Source: Streblospio benedicti
Taxonomy: Eukaryota > Annelida > Polychaeta > Spionida > Spionidae
DNA length: 64,000 nt
NCBI GenBank assembly: GCA_019095985.1
Contig: CM032660.1
Span: 19,221,692 to 19,285,691 of the forward strand
Direction of reading: 5' to 3'
Below, piece by piece: positions 1 to 16,814 of this stretch. Position numbers and translations under genes: made by a program. Position 1 is the stretch's first letter. Every line of letters starts with the position of its first letter. The notes beneath the pieces are model-generated. The model saw only the letters and a list, made by a program, of their open reading frames with translations, was not told the DNA's origin and made no database searches.

Positions 1-1053
1 ATCATGTGCCTGTGTTTCATGCTCGCCTGGAGTCCGTACGCCATCGTGGCCCTGCTCTACATCTGCCACTCGGCGTCTAACGTGCCCACGCTGCTGGTGG
101 TGGCCGCCCCGTACTTCGCCAAGTCGTCCACGGTCTACAACCCGTTCGTCTACTTCCTGTCCGTCGTGCGGTTCCGGCAGGACGCTCGCGAGGTGTTCTG
201 CGCCGGGTGTCGGCCCGACGAACTGGGCGAGTTATCGTCTGATCAGGCCTTGGAGAAATGCAGAACTCGATACGAGTCGCTGACGTACTGCACGAATGCT
301 ACGGCAAAAGCTAGCGGCAACGGGCACAACTACACCAGAGCGGCGACAATAGAGTTATCCCCGTTAGTACCGCTAACGGAGAAAGGCGGCGCCACCACTG
401 ATCGGGATGCGGACATTTCAGACGATTGTTGCAATACTGTAGAGGACGATGGAGACGCTCGACCTACTGCGCATGCGCAAGGAAGGCAACGGTTGTTGAC
501 GCGCATGAGCTCAGACGACATCGATTCGAGCGGGGTGTACTACGAACTGGACACGTCCTCGTGTGACTTGGTAGAGTTGGACTGCATGGTTGAGGAGGAA
601 GATCAGCTTGCAGACGACGATGGCAATGAAGATGACGTGGAGTTTGACCACGGTGGTCTCATAAGTACAGGCACGCAAACGTGTCCGTTAGACATTGACA
701 GCGCCTGTGCTTTTGACGCTGCCAAGGGTGAATGTTACGTGGGAATAGTAATGGGAACCTTGGGCGAATCACCTTCACAAAGTGCAGACTGTGTGTTTCC
801 CAGTAAGCACGATGGCATTGACGATACGGTGAGACTGATACCCGAGACCTCTAAAACTCGCATGTCTACCAGCATGACATATTGCAATTCGTTATTTATA
901 GAAAGCCAAGGGCATGAAGGGAAAGAAATGAGAAGTTCTATTGCTACATCAAACTCTGTCCCTGAATGTATACTCACATATAGCTATGACGATGCTCTAA
1001 CATTTACCAATGATGCCGTTCTTATTGAAACGTCTGAACAAAACAAAATCTGA
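1..1053 (+). CDS. Opsin, 3' part (TM6-TM7 and long cytoplasmic tail), partial
   Basis: Seven-transmembrane light receptor; the window opens inside an exon. Counting from the first in-frame Met, TM6 carries a WxP motif (W9-S-P11-Y), TM7 carries the retinal-binding lysine in APYFAKSSTVYNP (K40), and NPFVY (46-50) is the NPxxY motif. This lysine context separates an opsin from other rhodopsin-family GPCRs. After NPxxY come VVRFRQD and a pair of nearby cysteines that could be palmitoylated, then about 290 residues of acidic, Ser/Thr-rich tail, much longer than in vertebrate visual opsins. The stop is the TGA at 1051-1053. The first 240 bases are GC-rich compared with the surroundings. The opsin class (Opn5, Go, xenopsin or other) cannot be decided from TM6-TM7 alone. 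The start and TM1-TM5 lie outside the window. Confidence 0.93.
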   Translation: MMCLCFMLAWSPYAIVALLYICHSASNVPTLLVVAAPYFAKSSTVYNPFVYFLSVVRFRQDAREVFCAGCRPDELGELSSDQALEKCRTRYESLTYCTNATAKASGNGHNYTRAATIELSPLVPLTEKGGATTDRDADISDDCCNTVEDDGDARPTAHAQGRQRLLTRMSSDDIDSSGVYYELDTSSCDLVELDCMVEEEDQLADDDGNEDDVEFDHGGLISTGTQTCPLDIDSACAFDAAKGECYVGIVMGTLGESPSQSADCVFPSKHDGIDDTVRLIPETSKTRMSTSMTYCNSLFIESQGHEGKEMRSSIATSNSVPECILTYSYDDALTFTNDAVLIETSEQNKI

Positions 1054-1385
1054 ATTCTATTCTATATGAAAACTGGTTGCATGTGATTTCCAATTAAAAC
1101 GCACTGTGTTAACAGGAGAGAACAATTCCGTGCATGACAATTCTCTAGACAGTAGAACCTACGAGTAAGATAATCTTTATAAAAAATACCACCTTTATAG
1201 TGGAAACATTATTTTCGGATAGAGGGCTGATGAAAAGGTCACATTGAGCCTCGTTGATAGACCACCTCTCTTTTGCGACCACTTGCGACGAGTTCAGTGG
1301 ATGGTCTTAATAGAGAGTTTCCGCAATCACAATTTGAAAATATTTCTATTGAGTGAAAAATAAAATAATTGATTCAATATCTTAA
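1054..1385. other. 3' flank of opsin, no gene seen
   Basis: AT-rich sequence after the opsin stop, probably its 3' untranslated region. I see no coding exon. An AATAAA-like run is present near 1365, but the transcript end cannot be placed. Confidence 0.4.
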
Positions 1386-1928
1386 TTGAGAGCTTTCAAC
1401 TTCTCGTAAGGTTTTCTTCAGTATACCACAAATGCAACCAGTCATCAAGAGATGGTGGTGTGACGTCATCGGCAGCTGTCATGGGGATGTTGTTGTATAT
1501 GGTAGGAAGGTATAGAGCATAAATATCAATAAGAACATCCTTGAATGTGTTCATCGTGTTGGAATCCATCTGTTATGATGACTGGTGCATCTTTTCACAG
1601 CACTATTATTTTTACTTACTAGTTGACAGTTTTGGCAACAAAATTAATGCTGCCATTTTCTAACGGCATGTGTTGCCGACACTGTCAAGCGGTAAGTGAA
1701 AAAATAGTGTTATGAAAGGATGTACTAATCATGATAGTAAGAAGATCCTGGGTGTCCAAGATCTGCCTGTCATCTACAAATTTCCTGGCTGCCGCCGATG
1801 ACGTCACACTAGCATCTCGTCACTAATGGGGCCGATTTATAAGAAAGTGAGATGTGAGGGAAAACGCCAAAATTTCAATGAAGTGGGGTTTGTGTGAAAA
1901 AAATATATAAAAAGTGGAAAGCTCTCAA
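1386..1928. mobile_element. Foldback (palindromic) MITE-like element, about 540 bp
   Basis: Two imperfect arms pair along most of the element. The outer ends are TTGAGAGCTTTCAAC (1386 on) and its complement near 1910-1928. GTGACGTCATCGGCAGC (about 1460) is matched by the inverted GCTGCCGCCGATGACGTCAC (about 1790). Further matches continue inward to a centre near 1640. There is no ORF, so it looks like a non-autonomous DNA element. It probably lies in or just beyond the opsin 3' UTR. Confidence 0.7.
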
Positions 1929-4695
1929 GGTATTGCTTCAAAGGTTTGCTTAATAGAAACTTCTAAAAGTTGTAAATAATATCGCTTGCTTTCAATAGCA
2001 CATGCAGATTCAACATTGAGGATTTCTACTGTTCGTATGTATTGCATCATTGCCAATGATTGAAACTACAAACTGTAATTGAAAGTTGAGCAGTGTTGTT
2101 AGTGCGTGAGAGAAACATTAGATAATGTTTTGTATGCATTTACTTTCATTGTGTATTTTGCTACAAAATGTATATACGGAATGACATATTTTGACCGCGT
2201 TCAATCTTATTTATACCAGCATTTACCCTTACATAATCATTTTGAAAACATATTCTGCTATATATTTTGACTGTGTTGTTATAGGCTACGTGATCGCAGT
2301 AGATATTTCAAAAGGGATGTATCCATGTATATGTGTTGTATATAGCAACTTGTTGAAGATCTGGTCCTTTGTTTGTTTGGGGGTTCTGTTTTTTTTCTTT
2401 TGTTTTTTTTGTTCGTTTGTCATTTAAGTGATGTGATAGTTATGTGAGGGTATGTGCAAATTATTATTTTTAAAAAAAATGTAGTACAATGTTTTAGTTT
2501 TAGAGTGGTTTGAAAGTGAGAATAACAGAAGTTTGTGACGTTACATATTTGTAAAAGCAAACTGTTTAGTTATTGAAAAAAAATAACGATTTTTATTGTG
2601 ACCATATTTATACATATTTAACATATTTATTTGTAAAAGGTTGTATTTATAGAAAATGTAATTTCTATTAATATGAGAGTGAAACATAATTATGAAACAG
2701 TTGTGAAAATGCGTTTGCAAATTTGTCATCATAAAAAGATGTTTAATGTAGTTTTGTGACACATTACACCATGACCTTGGCACGGCAAGATATCCTTGAC
2801 CAATTAATGAATGAACGAGGTAATTAATTATTTTGTGAACATGAATATCATAGTACATGTGACAATATAGAGTTTATGTCATTGGTTTTGTTAGATATTG
2901 TAATTTAATGCAAAATATGTAATTTAATGCAAAATAGACATATTGCAGTGGGCAAGACCCACCAGCTCTGCACCGGGTGATACACACATCAACAATCCAC
3001 ACGAAAACCCGAATTGTTAATTCAGGTCAACTAAAAGCACTGACAGATCCAGGAGGGGCTGCAACACCCCCACACCAACTTTTCTCTGAGAGACTCATGC
3101 AATGGACCGGTTGCCTGAATCTGCCCATGCTAGTGGTGACATCGTGTGATAGTAGCCTACAGACTGAGTGAAGTCATAATATATAATGACATCCGTGTTC
3201 CGTCCACATTGAAAAGGATTATATATTTTATCACGTACATTGTAGAACATATTTTAACAATGGTTGATACTATATTTGTTTTGTGCTATATCTATTGCAA
3301 TTTATTTCTTGTTATGATCTACTACTAGGAAACAGATTTTAATTTAAATAAATGACAGCTACATTTAGTAATTTGTATGCTTTCATGGTGTCATTTCAGG
3401 TTTCTCAACTATTACACATTATGACCTGCACACGAAGTAGGCCTAATTGTCTGCTTCTTAAATAAAACCTTGACTATAAATACTAGTACATAACTATAAA
3501 TACATGTACAGAGTGGGTGGGCGTGAGCGTGGTTGCAGTCAGGACTTGTAGTAAGCCATGTCAGGACAAATGTGGGTGCTATAGAGTCGTGGGTATGCCG
3601 GTGCTGTCAGGAAAGGGGAGCTACGTGCTGGACATGAGACCTAACAGGGTGTCAGGACGGGGGGTGGTCGTTGTTAAGACGGTGATGGGTGGTGTCAATA
3701 CGTACAGTATGGGGGAGGGTGCGTTATATGTGTGTGATGTGTGTTTGTGTTGTTGTTTTTTCTTTTATGTGTTTTGTGTGTGTGTGTGGGGGGGGGGTCA
3801 TTGTTAGCGCAGCGTTAAGTGCTGTCAAGATTGGTGGGGGGAGGGGGTGTCAAGACACGATGGTGAGTTGTCAGAATGAGGAGTGGAGTTGTCAGAGCAG
3901 GGCGGATGCTGCACACCTTTGCTATGCAATGATGGGATAGTGTTTACTTCAGAATTAGGGCATGTGACTTGAATGCCTGTTTTTGATTGTTCGGCCCCAC
4001 GGGAATGAGTTCGCCTTAGGATGATGTATGGGTGTAATGGGAACAATGGAAGAACGTGCTTGGAAAAGAAAGTGCAATGCCTGTCGATATTGTTTAGTTG
4101 TAGGTGCTTGCTAAACAAGAGTAAACATAGTCAATTTTGCAAAGTATCCGCAATGCCCGTGATTTTCACGGCCTATTGCTAGTTATTGAATAATTGTTAT
4201 TCTCTATAGGTAGTCTTTAATTTTATAAGTGCAATGAACCATAATGGGCCTCCGTGTGCTATGTACTTTTTGATAATAGTAACAGGCTCATGGCATGCCA
4301 ACAAATGTTCAATGTACACATGTATATAGTAAGTTACAATCATAAAACAGGTTTGTAAAGTTTGCACACTGTTCTCAAAGAAACCCACAACAACAAAAAA
4401 TCCTCCCATATCAATCTTATCGGATTGTTTACTATCAAGAATATATATCACTCCAAGATGCCATTGTTTAATAAACATAAAACAATACATGTACATGGCA
4501 GGCAAGTTGTTTTAAATATTAAACTTATAGGTCAAAACGTGGGCAGATGGAAACATCAAACAACAAATGATACTTTCATCATGAAATATTATTTTCTGTC
4601 TGGTAATTGTATCCGCTAACAGTAAGTGCATCAGCAAAATTGTGTACAAAAACAAATGTTTCTAATTACTTTTGAAATAATGGAGAACATTCTGA
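1929..4695. other. Intergenic, no gene seen; low-complexity G/T-rich patch
   Basis: Mostly AT-rich sequence with short spurious ORFs. Around 3500-3930 the strand is G/T-rich, with runs of TGTG, a 10-base G tract near 3788, and repeated variants of TGTCAGGAC and TGTCAAGA. This looks like degenerate simple repeat. No coding exon is supported. Confidence 0.5.
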
Positions 4696-6379
4696 TTAAC
4701 TTCTGTAGACGTTCTTTAGAAAGGTTGCTATTTCTCGGCCTATGGTTTCGGGGTCATCTTCTTGACAAAAATGCAGGCCCCTGGCTTTTGCTACTTTTTG
4801 ATTGGGCCAATTTTTAGTAACAATTCTATTACTACTAGCCAACATTCCAGGGGATATATCTACATACAGTTTAGGGATATTGCTAGATTCGGAGAGCCAT
4901 TGTCTGAAGCTGGTGAAGATTTCAATCACGTCATCAGGACCATCGCCTCTGATTGGTACTTCACGACACCACGTGACTATGGGTCGTCTGCATTCTCCTG
5001 GGGCTTGCATAGCTACTCTCCAAACGGCTTCTTCTTCTGGTTCCAACTTTCTCTGTATTGAATTCTTCATCAATAAATCCAGTGCCATATTACCTTCAGC
5101 TTTTAGGAAGTTTTCGGCTTCATCAGATCTCATTAACTTATAAAATGACTGTTGCATTGGAGTCATCTTTTGCCACGAGCCTGCAACAGCCATCGCGGCC
5201 TCCATATAGACCAATGACTGGATTCTGTCACGATTCTTGTTGGCCCATGCCCATGCTAACGCATTGCCCCAATCATGCCCTACCAAAGTCACCTTTGCTG
5301 GTAACTTTATGGTCTTCATCCATGCTGAGAAGTACTTCAGGTGATCTTCAAGCCTGTACTTGTTCATGGGCTCCTTGCCTGAGTACCCGTGGCCTATTAG
5401 GTCTGGAGCAATACATCTGGCGACATCTTTCACTTCTAGCATCACGTTTCTCCACAGATATGCTGACGAAGGATTACCATGAACAAAGATAACAGCATTG
5501 TCTCCGATCTCTGTGTCTAAATAACTAATGTAGCTATCCAGCACGCTTACCTAAAAGATAGCAAAACGTATTACTGTCAGAATTATATCAAGTTACACAA
5601 TTATTATAAATAAAGTGGGTCAATAAGTAATCTATATGATTATATATGTATTCATATTCAAGTGTACACCAAGTGTATCTGGCATTCATTATAAAAGAAT
5701 ATGTACACCGGTCTTTTGGTTTCTTTTATCTTTGATACGGTCGTGCTCATTATTGTAAATGTTCTAGTGGTAAAGTATATAATGCACCAGTAATGAAATA
5801 AATTGATATCAACCAAACAGTCTTCCATGTACACACGTAATTGCTATAACAACGACTATGTCAACATCCAACCACAGAGCTTCCAACCAACCAACTACGT
5901 ACCAGTGGTTCTCGAGTAAACCAACAACACGTCAAACTATTACACCCATATCATTTTTAATAAAAACTTTGAAACATTATAGTGATCAGGCCTCGATATC
6001 ACAATCAAATGATGTCACACGTCAATCATATGACAAAGATTCGTTGGAAGTTACCGGTTTAAATAAAGACACATTTAAAAGACACATTAGTAAGTCCAAC
6101 GTTACAGGATTAATAATATACGGATGATGTAGGCATTGAAAAGAACAAGAACAAAAGGATTACAGACATGTACACTAATCAATATGAAATCTACTAAACA
6201 ACCAAATAAACTACCTTCTTCCTGCACTTCAGAACTGGGTGGTCAGCATTTCTGTATTTTGGTACAAAGGTCTGCTCACTGGAGGATGCGTAGTTTGCTA
6301 TTACGCATTTTGTTGCGGCTAGATGGTTTAGCACAGTCTCAATTCTACCAGCAGACATCTTACACAGCTGAAAAGCCAT
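4696..6379 (-). CDS. Renilla-luciferase-like alpha/beta hydrolase (haloalkane dehalogenase family), two exons
   Basis: Exon 1 is 6379-6215 (ATG at 6379 or 6358). Exon 2 is 5550-4696, ending TAA. Both junctions are phase 0, giving about 339 residues (Renilla luciferase has 311). The first junction reads CRKK-VSVLDSYISYLDTE, matching the Renilla CKQMNVLDSF region, which supports the join. Visible motifs: HGNPSSAYLW (oxyanion loop Asn about 81 and halide-site region); GHDWGNALAW with nucleophile Asp about 148 and Trp 149; YMEA with acid Glu about 172; and GLHFCQED with His about 315. The haloalkane-dehalogenase and luciferase triad Asp-Glu-His is therefore complete. Family members hydrolyse C-halogen bonds or oxidise coelenterazine; which activity this one has cannot be read from sequence. 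It is alone on its strand here. The N-terminal 50 residues are not conserved to my knowledge. Confidence 0.92.
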
Positions 6380-6783
6380 TCCAACAACAAAACATTAGAC
6401 TATGTAACATAAGTTTAGACCTCTGTATCAAAAACAAACAAACATGGACCTTGCATTGGCGATACTGATCGGCTATATTAATGTGCTGCAATTCAGTTTA
6501 AACTTGATAGAATGCCTTCAAGTGGTGTTATCAAAGTTTTTGCAATCTTACCATAACCATGACATTGCAATATACAAGTACAAGCTATACAACTACATGT
6601 ACAATCATACACAAACATGGGCAACCGAAAATACAAAATGTAGTTGGTTTGGGAAGAGAGCACACTGGCAATTGAATTACTATACTCCATATATAGTACG
6701 ATGTAGTAGAGTGCATTATTATAGACGGAAGTCAGGACGGAAACTACATTTTTAGTTAAAGAAAAATACACTGAAATGTAGGA
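6380..6783. other. Upstream flank of the luciferase-like gene
   Basis: AT-rich region 5' of the minus-strand hydrolase, probably holding its promoter and 5' UTR. I see no recognisable element or further exon. Confidence 0.35.
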
Positions 6784-8160
6784 ATTGACCACGATTGAGT
6801 GTCATTGCTGACGCCTGATTTACCCTGCAAAAGTGAGGGTAAATCGACGTCAGCATGCTCAATTTTTTGACACGACAATCGAGTGGTCAATCACCATTCT
6901 ATCATGACTAAAATCCATTTTCATGATTTTATTTTAAAATAAATCATATTATAACATTCAACATTCAAATCAATTTCGTTTGTTTTGAGCGCTGGAGACG
7001 TCAATTCCTACAGTTTTGATGCCAAGGCATTAGTCTAAACTGTTGCGCTCCGTACACGTCGGCGCCTTGCTGTCGTCAGCGGCTGTATTGATATTGTGAG
7101 GAGATTAGACTAGCGCCGTGGTTTTTGGGGAGCGTGTTTTCCATCGCAAAATTGAGCATGGAGATTGACCAATCAGCGTGGGTTATTGGCGGTGATTTTT
7201 GCACGGAATGATAGAGCACGCAAAATTGAGCAGTTTAGTGCAATGACAATCTCTCATTCTATCATTCTGCAAAAATCACCGCCAATGCTGAAACAAGCCA
7301 CGTGCTCCATTTTGCGATGGAAAACCACGCCAAAACCACGCTAGTCAGGGGTTGATGCTGTGGTGCACAGTTTGACACGCCTCTTGTTTTGACGGCAAAC
7401 AAACGTTATTTATTTAATAAAATCATGAAATGCCACACTTGTCAATCGCAAAAATTGAGCATTGATTTACCCTCACTTCGTTCCAAAGTAATCAGACGTC
7501 CTCACTTTTTAAGCTTGAAAATTCTTCCTATTGACACGACAATATGGTCAATCACCATTCTATCATGACTAAAATCCATTTTCATGATTTTATTTTAAAA
7601 TAAATCATATTATAACATTCAACATTCAAATCCATTTTGTTTGTTTTGAGCCTTGAGACGCAATTCCTACAGTTTTGAGCGCGCGGAGGCGTTAAACTGT
7701 TGCGCTCCGCATACGCTACGCGCCTTTGCTGTCGTCAGCGGCTGTATTGATATTGTGAGGAGATTAGACTAGCGCCGTGGTTTTTTTTGGGAGCGTGTTT
7801 TCCATCGCAAAATTGAGCACGGAGATTGACCAATCAGCGTGGGTTATTGGCGGTGATTTTTGCACGGAATGATAGAATGAGAGATTGTCATTGCACTAAA
7901 CTGCACTGACGGTTTCCACTGCTTCCAAATACAAGAGAGACCACACTGGAGACTTGGCTCAAGTGGTCTGGCTAAGGAGGTTATCATTGGTCTTGGGAGA
8001 GCGTGTCACAAGCATGAAAATGGTCTTATTGTGGAGATGGTCTAGATCAAAAACAAGCCACTTGGGGCCTACAGGGGTTAAAGGTGACACTTGCCGTTAT
8101 TTGAGCCACTTTTACATTTTGTTAGAGCGACACTTGAAAATTCTTATCTATTAACACGAG
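6784..8160. mobile_element. Compound foldback repeat cluster
   Basis: A nested set of inverted and direct repeats. A hairpin at about 6784-6893 has arms that begin and end with ATTGACCAC and GTGGTCAAT. A segment of about 345 bp at 6872-7215 recurs in direct orientation at about 7532-7877. The stretch at 7232-7340 is the inverted complement of the end of both copies (CATCGCAAAATTGAGCA, GGCGGTGATTTTTGCA). The core motif GGCGGTGATTTTTGC occurs in both orientations. No transposase ORF was seen. It is most simply a non-autonomous foldback element that has rearranged or inserted next to itself. Confidence 0.7.
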
Positions 8161-8919
8161 AAACGTCCACATGTCTACTATTTCATAACCTCAAAAATGT
8201 GATACAAATACATCTTTAACTTATTTTAAGACCCATGTAGGGCCCTCCTACGAACACTACTATGACACATACCCTAGCTCATAATTCCATCGCTTTCTTA
8301 GATGTGTATCAACTTCTGGTTTATCTTCAATTTATTCCATTAAATGTACATGCATAATTAATTACCATAATGCCCACCCACCTTTATATCAATGATAAGT
8401 TTGTATTCATTAATATCAACGTCACTGAGAACATAATCTCGTAGCCTATCCAATAAACATCGGTTGAATATTGCTCTGTATCTATATTTATCTTTTAGCT
8501 TATAATCACAGGTATTATGTGGGGATGCTTGCTAAATTAATATCCTGCAGATAGATATTTCAATCTTATAAATATCACTAACAAATTGAGAGCGTGTTGT
8601 AAAGGTTCGTTGCGTGTGCAAAGAAAGATTAAATATACACAACTATTCTGCCTCACAAAAGATTGCTCCTGCTCTAGCAATTCGTCAACAAAATTACACA
8701 GGTGACCTGACTAAAGATTATGGGTAATGTGCTTCTTAAAATGTGGATGTTTTAACGATATGACAGAAGAAATACAGATGTCGGCCTTTGATTAATCACA
8801 AGGGAAGGTTACATTTTAAATCACCCATAATGTTCTCTATTTGATACTTCTAATTATTACTTGTGTGGAGGAAGCATGATCATCCTAATCTCTACAGACC
8901 TTATTATTCAATTCACGAG
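8161..8919. other. Intergenic, no gene seen
   Basis: AT-rich sequence between the repeat cluster and the minus-strand ORF. No exon or repeat was recognised. Confidence 0.4.
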
Positions 8920-9420
8920 TTAATTAAAAGATATACATTTTGTACCCTTAGACCGAGAATGCGCCGTGCGTATTATTGCGTGTGCGTGAAGTAGCTGTTC
9001 AAAAAAGTCGTGTGATTTTGCATCAATAATAATAAAAAAAAAAGAAACTTTTTTGAGTAGCTTTGAGTGGACTCGATGCAATTGGTTGGGCACAACATTA
9101 AAACATCTGAAAGTATGTTCAGGCATATTGAGGGTGATGCAGTCTTGGTTCGAAATCATCTGTAGATCTATATCTTTGTTGAATGCGTGCATGAATAAAA
9201 ATCGCAATTTATCGAAATATGTTGGAAACGCATAGAGCTGAGTGTTATCAGAAAAGTGTTGGAGGTGGGTCAGATGGTCAAGGCAGCTCTTTGTATAATG
9301 CCATCTAGAGCACAATTGAGATCTATAATTAGCTATTTCTCCAAAGGCAGCTGACATTGCAATTTGACGGACACAGGCCCACTTATCAGGCATGTCTTGA
9401 AGATGGACAGGACTCCACAT
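8920..9420 (-). CDS. Hypothetical 166-codon ORF, unrecognised
   Basis: This is an uninterrupted ORF from an ATG at 9418-9420 to a stop at 8920-8922. An in-frame TAA lies two codons upstream of the ATG, so the ORF cannot extend further unless spliced just before the ATG. The protein has Cys, His and Trp residues spread in a way unlike random AT-rich DNA (for example DKWACVRQIAMSAAF, NMPEHTFRCFNVVPNQ). I recognise no family, signal peptide or membrane segment. The last third is rich in Phe/Ile and Lys, coming from an A/T run near 9030. It may be a small gene, a 3' exon, or decayed repeat coding sequence. It lies about 550 bp downstream of the RAD9 stop on the same strand. Confidence 0.3.
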   Translation of the reverse strand: MWSPVHLQDMPDKWACVRQIAMSAAFGEIANYRSQLCSRWHYTKSCLDHLTHLQHFSDNTQLYAFPTYFDKLRFLFMHAFNKDIDLQMISNQDCITLNMPEHTFRCFNVVPNQLHRVHSKLLKKVSFFFIIIDAKSHDFFEQLLHAHAIIRTAHSRSKGTKCISFN

Positions 9421-9967
9421 TCGTTATAACTGATCACAGGGATTGAACAGACTATCTCCAGCCCAAAAGTAATGATTGCTTCAGGCACAATGAAAAAAGT
9501 TTGCTGATGATGTTCAAATTAAAAAACAAAACAAAAAAGCTGCTCTTCATCATCTGCACACGTACTTGTATCATGAATCCAGTTTGTATTATGTAAAGTT
9601 TGCATTATGTAAAGTTTGCTTTGTGTATCGTACAACGTTATCACCATTTTTAACGGTCTTTTTTGAATCAATATACTATAGTGATTTTGTCCACAACCAC
9701 CCATTCAGGAATCTGTGATGTGCAGATCAAACAAGTCTCTCTATAGGGTTTTACAATGAATGACCAGCTCACAACTTACAATGGGATAAAAGACTATGTG
9801 AAAGAACTTTGGTGTCTTGTGCTTTTTCTAACTGGCCAAACAGCAAACGATTTTGTTGGATTTTTATTGTATAAAAATATACAACATACTAATAGTATGC
9901 CACAATAAATAACAAAGTGCATTAAAAAATCTATTATTATGATGATAGGTAAAAAGGTGACGTGTTG
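9421..9967. other. Spacer, probably the RAD9 3' UTR
   Basis: AT-rich sequence immediately downstream of the RAD9 stop codon on the minus strand. It contains short direct repeats of a GTAAAGTTTGC type near 9593-9620. No gene was seen. Confidence 0.4.
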
Positions 9968-16409
<6,442 letters not shown>

Positions 16410-16814
16410 TGCTTTATTTAGTAAGATATTTTGATTTTTCCTATTTTTTAAAAATATTTGTGTTCAAAAATAAGAGGTATAATCATACGAATGCGAATAT
16501 TCTGCTTTCACAAATAGACCTCGATTAGGATGTCAAACAGTTACTTGTGCATATTGGCGAAGAGCTTATGTGTATGTGGCGGACCGCCAAACCGAGTAGC
16601 GGAGTATCACTCTGTGATGTTTTGACGTAGATGGAATATCTGTATCTGTGTTATGAGGCAATACAATATTTTTGTGCGTTTCTTAGGTCGTCAGTCATTT
16701 GTCAAAATGTATCTAGGTCAACTTATATATCCAATCCTGTATGTCGTTTCAGGTGTAGGGAGAAGGCGTGACATAATTGATTTCCTGCAAATAATCATAT
16801 AAAATATAGTAAAA
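16410..16814. promoter_or_regulatory. Shared divergent promoter region of RAD9 and VPS29
   Basis: About 405 bp separates the RAD9 start codon (minus, 16409) from the VPS29 start codon (plus, 16815). Both genes must start transcription in or near this interval. I see no TATA box that I would assign. A more GC-rich patch lies at about 16550-16640. The assignment is inferred from gene arrangement, not from a motif. Confidence 0.55.

Noticed and set aside
3517-3940. Overlapping ORFs in the G/T-rich patch
   Set aside because: Composed of simple GTGT and GTCAGG-type repeats with a homopolymer G run. No splice context or recognisable protein.
7954-8154. 66-codon ORF beginning MAQVVWLRRL
   Set aside because: Lies at the edge of the foldback repeat cluster, is short, and has no family likeness.
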